Assembly: GCF_018282115.1 (NCBI RefSeq)
Contig: NZ_CP054306.1
Coordinates: 3,581,488 to 3,645,487, forward strand
DNA from: Synechocystis sp. PCC 7338
GTDB lineage: Bacteria > Cyanobacteriota > Cyanobacteriia > Cyanobacteriales > Microcystaceae
Direction of reading: 5' to 3'
Length of the DNA: 64,000 nt
Below are positions 24,859 through 34,370 of this stretch, piece after piece. Positions within the stretch are counted from its first letter, which is position 1, and every line of letters begins with the position of its first letter. The notes beneath the pieces were generated by a model that saw only the letters and a program-made list of their open reading frames with translations, ran no database searches and was not told the origin of the DNA. The translations under genes were made by a program, and so were the position numbers.

Positions 24859-27606
24859 TTAAGTTGATGATTTAGGAGGATTATCCACAGCCCAGGGGCC
24901 AATGATTTTTTCGCCCTGTTTTTCCTTTTCAGCAAGTTCAAGATTTAGGTGCAAAAGTTTCTCCAGAATATCGTCATCTTTTTTGAATCCATAGGCTTTC
25001 ATCACCAATTCATCCAGTTTTTTATGGAGCTTGTAAAGTTGGCTAGCGGGTTCATCGAAAAAGGCGTTATAAAGTTTAGTAATACCCCATTGTTTAGCCT
25101 CCATTTGTTGACTGCGGTATTCATGTATATCAATCATGGCTTGGCGGATCTGTTGGGTTAGTTTTTCGCTCGCCGTTTGGGGAAAGGGAAAGGTTTCAAA
25201 ACAAGTATTGTGAGTGTAACGAGTATCACCTTTTAAGGTTGAGCTTTGGGCTTTAACCCATTGACGATGAATGCCTGATGTCAATATTCCCAACACATAA
25301 AAATCATCAGAAGCAATAACTGTTGTTGAATCTGCCGGTAAATACTTTGTTTCAATTGGCAAAAAAATAAACCACTTTGATACCCTAGAAACATTAAAAA
25401 AGAAGGATAGTTCGGTTACAGCATTTCTCATTGCTAAATTTGTACGTTTAAACTTCCACCAATTTTCCCGGAGCATTGATACTCTATTTGTTTGACGAAA
25501 TTCCTTGACTGTATTTTTGACGTGCTCGAAAGGTAGGCAAAACATTTGAGCTTCTTCTACGCTAAAATTTCTAAAGTCAATAATCCACCTCTCTGGTTTT
25601 CCATTGGGATTACGAACCAAATTCGATCCCATCGAAAATAATTTAAGAACTTCCTTGTTAGATTGATTTTTATAAATCCATTCATGAACAACATATTCAT
25701 CAACAAAAAAACCACTACCATTAGGTTCAACTCCTCTAAAAGCAACATTCTGATTGATTTGTAGAATCTTTGCTAGTCGAATATCTGAAGCTGATTTTAA
25801 TGATGAATTGATTAAACTGACTTGTCGGTTATCTAAATAGAATTCACTCGGTTTAGATGTCATCCAATTGACTAAACTAACATGTACTTTTGCGTCTCCT
25901 GACCAAATTTGCGACGAAATAGCATTATGAATATATCCTCCATGCTCAACAATATAGTCTAAAGATGCTTGACGACTTTTGCCCTGACTAATTGAATTTG
26001 TCCCTACTAGACCTGCACGTCCAGAATTTTCTTTTATTTTATTATGAGCTAGGTGAAACCAATGACTTGCAAAGTCTATTTGTTGATTAACAACTTCTGG
26101 AAAATGCTTGAAAAGTTTGTCAACATAATTATCACCTAGTTCTATACGCATTAAATGTCCCCCAAGAAAAGGTGGGTTTCCAATAATTGCATCAGCCCTC
26201 GGCCACTCATTAAACAACGCATCTTGACAAAGAATATTTTTATCTAGCGAATCCAATGGTAACGCCGGTTCCGTTAACTCAAACTTATCAATCGCAATCT
26301 TTCTGGCGATCGTCATTGTCACCCGTGCCAACTGCACCGCAAAGGGATTTGTGTCCATGCCAAAAAACTGTAATGGTGTCACAAAACCCATTTCCATTTG
26401 GCTCGGTGCTTGCTTTTTGCGTTCTGCAATCTTTTGCATTAAAAGTCGCTCAATCCGTTTTAGTTCTTGATAGGCCACATAAAGAAAATTTCCCGATCCA
26501 CAAGCAGGATCAAGCACTCGATAGGACTGTAACTCCAACTGAAGTTGATTCAATTCCCCAATGGTTTTGGCGTTATTAATTTTCTCCTCCCAATAGTCCG
26601 AAATAGTGGGCCGCACAATCTGGCGAATATCCTTTTCTGAAGTGTAATGAATACCCCTCGCATGACGCTCATTTTCATCGATCGCCCCTTCAAAAATATT
26701 GCCAAAAATTGATGGACGAATATTTTCCCAATTATCCTTTGCACAGATGTCCAAAAGCCTTAACTCTGATTCTTCCAAGGCGATCGGCTGAATTTCCGCA
26801 AACAAACCACCATTAAAATAGTCCACCCTCGCATAACGACCCTGGGGCACAATTCCCGGTTGATTCATAGCCCGAAACAACCCACTGAAAGCATCATAGG
26901 CATTATCTTTTCCCGTTAAACAATCCTGCACCAAAGCCACAAATAAGTCCCGTGGTAACAAATTTCGGTCTTCCGCAAACATGGCCAACACACATTGCAG
27001 AGTAAACCGTTGTAACTGCTCCTCCGTAAAATAGGCAAACTTCTCCCGTTTGCCCCGCTCTCGCACCTGTTGATAAAACTCCCCCATCCGCCGGGCTGTG
27101 CGTTCCGTTACCTCTACTTGGTTATTGCGAAAAATGGGGGCCTTCCCCCCAATTTCCATAAAGGAAAAAGTCCCCAAACGCTTAGGTAAATCCTCCAGCC
27201 TGACCCGATCCACCGGCTCATCTACTTGGTTGGTGAAGTCATAGATCCAAAACTCATCAAAATTACAGAGGATTGAATACTGGGGCTTAGGCGTTAACCG
27301 CATCCAATACCGTTCAAGCTGGGAATAATGCAAAGTTAAATCTGTGCCCCGCCTCTTCATTTCAATCACCACCCCTTTAACCCCCAACCTGGACGGCCAG
27401 ACTAAATCCGCAAAGCCCGTTTGATCCTGTTTACTACTCTTTTTTACCCTCTGCTCAAACTCTGCCCCCGCTTCCTTAATACCCTGATGACCAAAGGCTT
27501 GAAAAAACTTGGTTAAAAATGTTTGAGATTCTGACTTCTCGTCCCCTTTGATATGTTGCTGGCAATATTGGACAAAACTTTGCAGGGATTCAGGAGTCGC
27601 TGTCAT
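24859..27606 (-). CDS. MmeI-like fused restriction-methylation enzyme (type IIG/IIL)
   Basis: A 915-residue single-chain enzyme. Near residues 65-82, GFADLVWPSRLGVKGVVIEM plus KRRG has the D-x(n)-E-x-K pattern of a PD-(D/E)xK nuclease, as in MmeI. A helical linker follows to about 350, then the N6-adenine methylase motifs VLDPACGSGNF (motif I, near 362) and IIGNPPFLGG (motif IV, near 472). The last 300 residues hold the target-recognition and C-terminal helical region. No separate specificity subunit is present. It would both methylate and cut DNA and serve as a phage barrier. All motifs look intact. Confidence 0.85.
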   Translation of the reverse strand: MTATPESLQSFVQYCQQHIKGDEKSESQTFLTKFFQAFGHQGIKEAGAEFEQRVKKSSKQDQTGFADLVWPSRLGVKGVVIEMKRRGTDLTLHYSQLERYWMRLTPKPQYSILCNFDEFWIYDFTNQVDEPVDRVRLEDLPKRLGTFSFMEIGGKAPIFRNNQVEVTERTARRMGEFYQQVRERGKREKFAYFTEEQLQRFTLQCVLAMFAEDRNLLPRDLFVALVQDCLTGKDNAYDAFSGLFRAMNQPGIVPQGRYARVDYFNGGLFAEIQPIALEESELRLLDICAKDNWENIRPSIFGNIFEGAIDENERHARGIHYTSEKDIRQIVRPTISDYWEEKINNAKTIGELNQLQLELQSYRVLDPACGSGNFLYVAYQELKRIERLLMQKIAERKKQAPSQMEMGFVTPLQFFGMDTNPFAVQLARVTMTIARKIAIDKFELTEPALPLDSLDKNILCQDALFNEWPRADAIIGNPPFLGGHLMRIELGDNYVDKLFKHFPEVVNQQIDFASHWFHLAHNKIKENSGRAGLVGTNSISQGKSRQASLDYIVEHGGYIHNAISSQIWSGDAKVHVSLVNWMTSKPSEFYLDNRQVSLINSSLKSASDIRLAKILQINQNVAFRGVEPNGSGFFVDEYVVHEWIYKNQSNKEVLKLFSMGSNLVRNPNGKPERWIIDFRNFSVEEAQMFCLPFEHVKNTVKEFRQTNRVSMLRENWWKFKRTNLAMRNAVTELSFFFNVSRVSKWFIFLPIETKYLPADSTTVIASDDFYVLGILTSGIHRQWVKAQSSTLKGDTRYTHNTCFETFPFPQTASEKLTQQIRQAMIDIHEYRSQQMEAKQWGITKLYNAFFDEPASQLYKLHKKLDELVMKAYGFKKDDDILEKLLHLNLELAEKEKQGEKIIGPWAVDNPPKSST

Positions 27607-27635
27607 TGCTACATTTAGAACAGTTTATCTATGGT

Positions 27636-27848
27636 CTATGCCATTTGAAGAAGTGGTTGGGGTTTGGGCAGTTTCCCGTCATCGTCATCTAACTCCGTTA
27701 ACAGACCTAAAACTTCCTGGGCATTTTGCAATGCCTCATCATAGGTATCACCGTGGGTAACAGGCTGCATAACCGATTCAAAATCCGGAAGAAAGACCAC
27801 AAAGCAGTTATCCGCTTCCGACCACTGAATGACAATCGTATATTTCAT
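27636..27848 (-). CDS. hicB: HicB-type antitoxin
   Basis: A 70-residue HicB with the degraded RNase-H-like fold (YTIVIQWSEADNCFVVFLPD, then THGDTYDEALQNAQEVL). It lacks the C-terminal DNA-binding helix-turn-helix found in longer HicB proteins. Its ATG overlaps the hicA stop by 4 bp. The order hicA-hicB is the common one. Confidence 0.88.
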   Translation of the reverse strand: MKYTIVIQWSEADNCFVVFLPDFESVMQPVTHGDTYDEALQNAQEVLGLLTELDDDDGKLPKPQPLLQMA

Positions 27849-28066
27849 CCTTGGTTATCCTCTTGATCAAGCTTTCGTAATTTTGCCAAGCTTTCCATCA
27901 CTTGCTTTTCGAGGTAGGGTTTGGCATCATCGCCATCCTTACCTGCCATGATGATAGCTTGCGGGAGACCCGGATGAGTCCATTTGCTATGACTTCCCTT
28001 CGCAGGTTTGACGGTAAATCCTGCTTGTTTCAATAGTGCTTTAAGTTTGCGAATTTTCTTTGGCAT
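27845..28066 (-). CDS. hicA: HicA-type mRNA interferase toxin
   Basis: A 73-residue double-stranded-RNA-binding-fold toxin. The catalytic His is in KGSHSKWTHP near residue 26, preceded by LLKQAGFTVKPA. ATG 28066 (MPKKIRKLK) is preferred to an in-frame TTG at 28072. The protein is somewhat longer than typical HicA (about 60 residues), with an extra charged tail. It is translationally coupled to hicB. Confidence 0.87.
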   Translation of the reverse strand: MPKKIRKLKALLKQAGFTVKPAKGSHSKWTHPGLPQAIIMAGKDGDDAKPYLEKQVMESLAKLRKLDQEDNQG

Positions 28067-28125
28067 AACCAAACTTTGAACTCATTCAATATGCCTCCGT
28101 TTCCAAGGAAATCTTGGTGACTAAA

Positions 28126-28362
28126 TTAGGATTTTGTCAGATTGAGCAATTTACCCTGTACCGACTCTAAAATTGAATTTCGCAAAAACGAACTGGCATT
28201 GATAATTTCAACCCCAATTAATTCCCCCTTCTCGTTCAATTCTGCGGTGACGTCAGGGCTAATTTCCACGCTATCTGCTTCCGGTTCATCAGTAATCACT
28301 AAATGTAGAACATCCTCCTGTTCAAAATAGCGAATTTTGGGATATGTCTCAGAAAAAGCCAT
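28126..28362 (-). CDS. DUF2283 family protein, putative antitoxin
   Basis: A 78-residue DUF2283 protein: KIRYFEQEDVLHLVITDEPE, then VEISPDVTAELNEKGELIGVEIINAS. Genes of this family often accompany DUF4258 or similar small basic proteins in two-gene modules thought to be toxin-antitoxin pairs. It overlaps its upstream neighbour by 14 bp. The role is inference from the pairing. Confidence 0.8.
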   Translation of the reverse strand: MAFSETYPKIRYFEQEDVLHLVITDEPEADSVEISPDVTAELNEKGELIGVEIINASSFLRNSILESVQGKLLNLTKS

Positions 28363-28630
28363 AAGGGGTGTACCTCCCTATTCTTAAGCGAAATTTTATC
28401 TGCTGACGAGTTGTCGCATGAATAGTTATCGGCGTCACAACATCTCCAGAGGATTCGTAAGGAATTACAACCAACTGAGTTTGATGTCTCCCAACAACAA
28501 TATGGCGTCCCGTTTCATTGTCATAGTAACGCTCATCAGCATATTTAAGGATTTCTTCAAGGTGCGATAACTCAAATCCCCGCTGTTCGGAACGATATTT
28601 GAGATAATCAGACCAAACAATGGTTGGCAT
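28349..28630 (-). CDS. Small DUF4258-like protein, putative toxin
   Basis: A 93-residue basic protein with SDYLKYRSEQRGFELSHLEE, DNETGRHIVVGRHQTQLVVI and ITIHATTRQQIKFRLRIGRY. The pattern of a central R-H-x-V-V-G-R-H and a C-terminal I-T-x-H-A-T-T resembles DUF4258/BrnT-like RelE-fold proteins. It precedes and overlaps the DUF2283 gene. Toxicity is not shown by the sequence; the overlap and the island context suggest it. Confidence 0.65.
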   Translation of the reverse strand: MPTIVWSDYLKYRSEQRGFELSHLEEILKYADERYYDNETGRHIVVGRHQTQLVVIPYESSGDVVTPITIHATTRQQIKFRLRIGRYTPYGFF

Positions 28631-28693
28631 ACAAGACAGAGTCTAGCTATTGACAGAGGGACAGTTAAGCAGATTCCTATCCCTCAGATTAAC

Positions 28694-31600
28694 CTAACTG
28701 CCGCCAATGCGAGCCACGTCCTTGGCATTTTGCTCAAACGCTGCATTGAGGGCATCATCACCGCTCAAACCGGCTTCCAGAGCATTTTTAATGGCTTGGA
28801 GAACCCGTTTGTAATCCCGGGGCATCACCTTAATAAATTTGGAAATACTAGTTTCCCAATCTGCTAAAACAGCTTTACCTTTGGCGCTATCGGTGTAGTT
28901 AACATGGTTTTGGATTAACTCCTGGAGATCCTTGATTTCTTCGGGATCTTCTAACGTTTCTAAAGCAACCATGGCTTGGTTACAACGGGTGGCAAAATCA
29001 ACCGTTTCATCAAGAATGTAGGCCACGCCGCCACTCATGCCCGCCGCAAAGTTTCGTCCTGTTTGACCAAGAACCACCACCTTACCGCCGGTCATATACT
29101 CACAACCGTGATCGCCCACCGCTTCCACGACGGTACTCACACCGGAATTGCGGACACAGAATCGTTCCCCCACCATACCGGAAATATAGACTTCCCCTGC
29201 GGTGGCTCCGTAGAGACAGACGTTACCGGCAATGATATTTTCCGAAGCGACAAAACTTGAACCCTTGGGGGGATAAACAATAATTTTGCCGCCGCTTAGG
29301 CCTTTGCCTAGGTAATCGTTGGCATCCCCTTCCAGTTCCAAAGTCATCCCTTTGGGGACAAAAGCACCAAAACTTTGGCCGGCACTGCCTTGGAAATGAA
29401 GATGAACAGTATCTTCCGGTAGCCCTTCCCAATGGCGTTTGGTGATTTCGTTACCCACAATGGTGCCTACCACCCGGTTAATGTTGGTAATGGGTAAAGT
29501 AGCTTTGACTTTTTCCCCGTTGGCGATCGCCGGTTGGCAAAGATCCAGCAATTGGGTGACATCGAGGGAGTGTTGCAGGCCATGATCCTGGGGAATTTGG
29601 CAATAACGACCCACTTCCGGGGCAACGTCAGGCTTATGGAGCAGAGGGGAAAGGTCGATCCCTTTAGCCTTCCAATGGTCCACCGCTTTTTTGGGTTCCA
29701 AAATTTCCGTGTGGCCCACCATTTCGTTGATGGTACGGAAACCGAGTTGGGCCATAATCTCCCGTAGTTCCGTAGCAATGAAAGTCATAAAGTTCACCGC
29801 ATGGGCCGGATCGCCGGTGAATTTAGCCCGCAGTTCTGGGTTTTGGGTGGCAATGCCCACGGGGCAGGTATTGAGGTGACAGGCCCGCATCATAATGCAC
29901 CCCAGGGATACCAACGGCGCAGTGGAAAAACCAAACTCTTCTGCCCCCAGCAAAGCGGCGATCGCCACGTCCCGGCCAGTTTTCATTTGCCCATCGGTTT
30001 CCACCACAATGCGGGAGCGGAGATTATTTAACACCAAGGTTTGATGGGTTTCCGCTAGCCCCAATTCCCAGGGCAGACCTGCGTGTTTAATGGAAGTTTG
30101 GGGGGAGGCTCCTGTACCACCGTCATAACCGGAAACAAGGACTACATCGGCATGGGCTTTGGCTACCCCAGCGGCGATCGTTCCCACCCCCACTTCGGAA
30201 ACGAGTTTGACGTTAATGCGAGCTTCCCGGTTAGCGTTTTTGAGGTCGTGGATTAACTCCGCCAAATCCTCAATGGAGTAAATGTCGTGGTGGGGCGGGG
30301 GAGAAATTAAACCCACACCGGGGGTAGAGTGGCGCACTTTGGCAATCCAGGGATAAACCTTTTTGCCGGGCAATTGACCCCCTTCGCCGGGTTTGGCACC
30401 CTGGGCCATTTTGATCTGAATTTCCTTGGCTTGGGAGAGGTATAAACTGGTCACCCCAAATCGTCCCGATGCCACCTGTTTAATGGCACTGTTTTTGGAA
30501 TCGCCTTGGTCATTGGTCCAGGTAAACCGTTCCGGATCTTCTCCTCCTTCCCCGGTGTTGGACTTACCGCCAATGCGGTTCATGGCGATCGCCAAAGATT
30601 CATGGGCTTCTTTGGAGATGGATCCGTAGCTCATGGCACCGGTTTTAAAGCGTTTCATGATTGCTTCTACGGGTTCCACTTCTTCCAAGGAAATAGGCGA
30701 TCGGGCTTTGAAGTCCAGCAGTCCCCGCAGGGTAAAGAACTTTTGGTTCTGCTCATTCACTAAGGCAGCGTACTGCTTATAAAGGTCATAATTACCTTCC
30801 CGCACTGCCCGTTGTAGTAAATGAATGGTTTGGGGACTAAATAAATGCTCTTCCCCATCCTTACGCCACTGGTATTCACCCCCCACATCAAGGGTATGGC
30901 GATCGCCGGGGCGGGGGGCAAAGGCGTGTTGATGGCGCAGAATAGCTTCCCGGGCAATTATCCCTAGGTCGGAACCCTGGATACGGGAAGAGGTGCGGCA
31001 GAAATATTCATCAATGACGGCTTGATTTAAACCCACTGCCTCAAAAATTTGTGCCCCCCGATAACTTTGAATGGTGGAAATACCAATTTTGGAAGCAACT
31101 TTAATAACCCCTTTAGTGGCGGCTTTGATGTAGTTTTTACAGGCATTTTTATGATCCACATTCACCAGTAAACCTTCAGCGATCATGCCGCCTAAAGTTT
31201 CAAAGGCTAGATAAGGATTAATGGCTCCACAACCGTAGCCCAATAAGACTGCAAAATGATGCACTTCCCTGGGTTCGCCGGATTCCAACACTAGCCCCAC
31301 TTTGGTGCGGGAACCGTTACGGATTAAATGGTGATGCAAACCCGATACTGCCAACAATGCGGGGATAGCGGCTTTTTCCACCGAAACATCCCAGTCACTG
31401 AGAATGATTAAATTAGTTCCTTTTGCAATAGCTTGATCCGCCTCAGCAAACAAATCATCTAAGGCAGTTTTTAAGCCCTTTTCTCCTTGGTTAGGATCAA
31501 ACAAGATCGGTAAAGTAACGGATTTAAACTCATCATTATCCAGCGCTTTCAATTTGGCTAAATCTTCATTGGTCAGAATTGGCGTTTTTAGTTCAATTAA

Positions 31601-33286
31601 GCGACAACTTTCTGGCCTGGGATCGAGTAAATTGCCTTCGCCGCCAATGGTGGTTTCTGCAGAGGTAATAATTTCTTCCCGGATGGAATCAATGGGGGGG
31701 TTAGTAACCTGGGCAAATAGCTGTTGGAAGTAGTTATAAAGTAACTTCGGCTTATCCGACAGCACCGCTAACGGAGTGTCTGCCCCCATGGAACCGATCG
31801 CCTCCACCCCATCCCGGCCCATGGGAGCTAACAGAATCCGCAGTTCTTCAAAGGTGTACCCAAAGGCCATTTGGCGCTGGCGTAAACTTTTCCCATCGGT
31901 GCCGGGGACATTCCCGGGGGGGGGCAACTGATCCAAGGATTTTAGGTTAGCCGCTAACCATTCACCGTAGGGATATTGACTGACAATTTCCTGCTTAATT
32001 TCCTCATCGGCGATGATGCGTCCTTGTTCCATATCCACCAAGAACATCCGCCCCGGTTGTAGCCGTCCTTTTTTGGCCACCCGCTCCGGCTCAATGGGCA
32101 AAACCCCCGCTTCGGAAGCCATAATCACCAGATCATCCTTGGTGACGTAGTAGCGGGAAGGCCGCAGACCATTACGGTCCAACACTGCCCCCATCATCTT
32201 GCCGTTGGTGAAGGCGATGGAAGCCGGCCCGTCCCAAGGCTCCATTAAACAGGAATGGTATTTATAAAACGCTTTTTTTTCAGGCCCCATAGACTCGTGG
32301 GCACTCCACGGCTCTGGAATCATCATCATCACCGCATGGGGTAGGGAGCGACCGGCCAGATAAAGCAGTTCTAAAGCATTATCAAAAATGGTGGAGTCAC
32401 TACCGTCAATGTTAATCACCGGCTGGACTTTGGCCATATCTTCCCCGAATAGGGACGATTCAAACAGAGCTTGCCTGGCCTGCATCCAGTTGACGTTGCC
32501 TCGCATAGTGTTGATTTCGCCGTTATGGGCAATGTAACGGTAGGGGTGGGAACGCTCCCAACTGGGAAAAGTGTTAGTACTAAACCGGGAATGGACGAGG
32601 GCCAGGGCACTTTCCATATCCGGGTCATGGAGTTCGGGGTAATACTGTCCCACTTGGGCGGTGGTCAACATGCCTTTATAAACCAAAGTTCGGGCCGATA
32701 AACTAGCCACATACCAATGGTTATCAATCTTTTGTGATCGGATGGCCCCGTGGGTCAACTTACGAATGACGTATAATTTACGCTCAAAATCCAAGTCATC
32801 GGTCAAGCCTTCCGGGCGGCCAATGTAAACCTGTTGCATAAAGGGTTCACTGCCCTTGGCGGTGTCCCCCAGGGGCCCGTTATGGGTGGGAATGTCTCGC
32901 CAGCCTAAAACCTGCAAACCCTCTTGAGTGACAATGTCATTGAATTTTTGCCGAGCTTCGGCCCTGGCCAACGGATCGGGGGAGCCGTAAATATTGCCCA
33001 CTGCATACTGCCCTGGAGCGGGAATAGTAATCCCCTCAGCCCCAGCTACTTTTTGGATAAACTTATGGGGAACTTGGATTAAAATACCGGCCCCATCCCC
33101 CGTGTTTGGCTCACAGCCACAGGCTCCCCGGTGCTCCAAATTAACCAACATTTGTAGGCCCTGCTCCACAATGTCGTGGGAAACTTTGCCCTTCATCTGC
33201 ACAATAAAACCCACCCCACAGGCATCATGTTCATTTTGTGGATCGTAAAGACCTTGGACTTGGGGGGCGAGGTGAGAACTGTTCAT
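28694..33286 (-). CDS. gltB: Glutamate synthase (GOGAT) large subunit
   Basis: A 1530-residue enzyme that converts glutamine and 2-oxoglutarate to two glutamates, central to ammonium assimilation. The N-terminal class II amidotransferase domain has its nucleophile at Cys23 in EHDACGVGF, exposed after propeptide removal. The FMN/3Fe-4S synthase domain contains the cysteines in [17 protein letters not shown] and the channel residues before it, and a glycine-rich beta-helix forms the C terminus. ATG 33286 is chosen as a sensible propeptide start; the frame extends to 33346. Recalled Synechocystis synteny with the cobB gene suggests the NADH-type gltB, but the ferredoxin type cannot be excluded by eye. 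Confidence 0.92.
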   Translation of the reverse strand: MNSSHLAPQVQGLYDPQNEHDACGVGFIVQMKGKVSHDIVEQGLQMLVNLEHRGACGCEPNTGDGAGILIQVPHKFIQKVAGAEGITIPAPGQYAVGNIYGSPDPLARAEARQKFNDIVTQEGLQVLGWRDIPTHNGPLGDTAKGSEPFMQQVYIGRPEGLTDDLDFERKLYVIRKLTHGAIRSQKIDNHWYVASLSARTLVYKGMLTTAQVGQYYPELHDPDMESALALVHSRFSTNTFPSWERSHPYRYIAHNGEINTMRGNVNWMQARQALFESSLFGEDMAKVQPVINIDGSDSTIFDNALELLYLAGRSLPHAVMMMIPEPWSAHESMGPEKKAFYKYHSCLMEPWDGPASIAFTNGKMMGAVLDRNGLRPSRYYVTKDDLVIMASEAGVLPIEPERVAKKGRLQPGRMFLVDMEQGRIIADEEIKQEIVSQYPYGEWLAANLKSLDQLPPPGNVPGTDGKSLRQRQMAFGYTFEELRILLAPMGRDGVEAIGSMGADTPLAVLSDKPKLLYNYFQQLFAQVTNPPIDSIREEIITSAETTIGGEGNLLDPRPESCRLIELKTPILTNEDLAKLKALDNDEFKSVTLPILFDPNQGEKGLKTALDDLFAEADQAIAKGTNLIILSDWDVSVEKAAIPALLAVSGLHHHLIRNGSRTKVGLVLESGEPREVHHFAVLLGYGCGAINPYLAFETLGGMIAEGLLVNVDHKNACKNYIKAATKGVIKVASKIGISTIQSYRGAQIFEAVGLNQAVIDEYFCRTSSRIQGSDLGIIAREAILRHQHAFAPRPGDRHTLDVGGEYQWRKDGEEHLFSPQTIHLLQRAVREGNYDLYKQYAALVNEQNQKFFTLRGLLDFKARSPISLEEVEPVEAIMKRFKTGAMSYGSISKEAHESLAIAMNRIGGKSNTGEGGEDPERFTWTNDQGDSKNSAIKQVASGRFGVTSLYLSQAKEIQIKMAQGAKPGEGGQLPGKKVYPWIAKVRHSTPGVGLISPPPHHDIYSIEDLAELIHDLKNANREARINVKLVSEVGVGTIAAGVAKAHADVVLVSGYDGGTGASPQTSIKHAGLPWELGLAETHQTLVLNNLRSRIVVETDGQMKTGRDVAIAALLGAEEFGFSTAPLVSLGCIMMRACHLNTCPVGIATQNPELRAKFTGDPAHAVNFMTFIATELREIMAQLGFRTINEMVGHTEILEPKKAVDHWKAKGIDLSPLLHKPDVAPEVGRYCQIPQDHGLQHSLDVTQLLDLCQPAIANGEKVKATLPITNINRVVGTIVGNEITKRHWEGLPEDTVHLHFQGSAGQSFGAFVPKGMTLELEGDANDYLGKGLSGGKIIVYPPKGSSFVASENIIAGNVCLYGATAGEVYISGMVGERFCVRNSGVSTVVEAVGDHGCEYMTGGKVVVLGQTGRNFAAGMSGGVAYILDETVDFATRCNQAMVALETLEDPEEIKDLQELIQNHVNYTDSAKGKAVLADWETSISKFIKVMPRDYKRVLQAIKNALEAGLSGDDALNAAFEQNAKDVARIGGS

Positions 33287-33432
33287 AGGACTGGTAACCG
33301 TACAAAAGTTTGGGATGAGGGGGCGAAGACCTCTATGGCAGGGCATTCCCCGGTTTTTGAATTGTAGCGGTCATTATGGAGAGGAGGGAGGTTTCCTTAA
33401 TGAATCTATTAAGTTTTGCTGAAATTTCAGAT

Positions 33433-33454
33433 TGTTACCGGGGAAAAGGTAACA
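33433..33454. promoter_or_regulatory. Perfect inverted repeat in gltB/Uma2 divergent promoter region
   Basis: TGTTACC-N8-GGTAACA, seven perfect base pairs around an 8-bp AT/GC spacer (GGGGAAAA), lies 147 bp upstream of gltB ATG and 119 bp upstream of the Uma2 gene. The geometry suits a dimeric regulator. It is not an exact NtcA site (GTA-N8-TAC), although the half-site spacing is the same. Confidence 0.45.
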
Positions 33455-33572
33455 AATTTAACTATTTTGTTCTGTTGTAGTTTGTTCCAGAGTTGAAGAA
33501 CGCTCCCTAGATGATGATCAAAAATCATCAGTTAAACTAAAGGTCAGTCCCGAGCTGCTGGAGACCACCGCT

Positions 33573-34232
33573 ATGACCGCCGCCTTAGATCGGCAAATTG
33601 TTTATCCCGATAGTGATGGGCAACCCATAGCTAGCAACACCAAGCAGTTTAGTTGGATTGTCCTATTAAAAGAAAATCTGGAATGTCTTTTTGCGGATAA
33701 TCCCGATGTTTTTGTGGCCGGGGATCTGCTCTGGTATCCCGTGGAGGGTAAGCCAGAAATCCGGGTTGCCCCCGATGTTTTGGTGGCTTTAGGCCGACCC
33801 AAGGGCGATCGGGGTTCCTACCGTCAATGGCAGGAAGACAATCAACCGCCCCAGGTAGTATTTGAGGTGCTGTCCCCCGGCAATCGTCTCAAGGAGATGA
33901 ATAAAAAGAGGGATTTTTATGATTTTTACGGTGTGGAAGAATATTATGTCTACGACCCCAATAACAATGAACTAGTGGGTTTGCAGCGGTGGCAGGGTAA
34001 GTTAACGGTTATTGATGAAGTGGAGCATTGGACAAGTCCCCTTTTGGGTATCCACTTTGAACTTACCCCGGATGATCTAAAAATTTTCTACCCCGATCGC
34101 CGTCCCTTCTTGAGTACTGTGGCTCTGGCGGCATTGGCGGAAGAGGCTGAAAAACGGGCCGAATTAGCTGAGGCGGAAAATACTCGCTTGAAGGAGTTGC
34201 TGCGGCAAGCGGGAATTATCGATGAGGGTTAG
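33573..34232 (+). CDS. Uma2 (DUF820) family putative endonuclease
   Basis: A 219-residue member of the Uma2/DUF820 family, abundant in cyanobacteria, with a PD-(D/E)xK fold. The conserved pieces are EIRVAPDVLVAL near residue 67, PPQVVFEVLSPGNRLKEMNK near 90 (Glu and following basic residues) and YGVEEYYVYDP near 115. A Glu-rich helical tail (ALAEEAEKRAELAEAEN) ends the protein, typical of the longer cyanobacterial forms. No partner gene identifies its role. The ATG at 33573 starts the family domain. Confidence 0.85.
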   Translation: MTAALDRQIVYPDSDGQPIASNTKQFSWIVLLKENLECLFADNPDVFVAGDLLWYPVEGKPEIRVAPDVLVALGRPKGDRGSYRQWQEDNQPPQVVFEVLSPGNRLKEMNKKRDFYDFYGVEEYYVYDPNNNELVGLQRWQGKLTVIDEVEHWTSPLLGIHFELTPDDLKIFYPDRRPFLSTVALAALAEEAEKRAELAEAENTRLKELLRQAGIIDEG

Positions 34233-34370
34233 GCATTAGGTAAAAATCAAAATCTTTATCCTTTCCCCCATTTTGGTTCACAGGCACAGACTCCCCAGTA
34301 CTCCAAATTAATCCTATCGATGTTTGAAGTAGTAAACTTATGTCTAAAAGTATAGATAATTTGTAACTTC

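Noticed and set aside
33433-33454. NtcA site upstream of gltB
   Set aside because: The palindrome does not contain GTA-N8-TAC; only the spacing is similar.
34240-34370. Repeat resembling part of the gltB region (CACAGGCACAGACTCCCC...)
   Set aside because: Short partial resemblance to bases near 33110-33140 on the plus strand; too short to define a repeat or duplicated gene.
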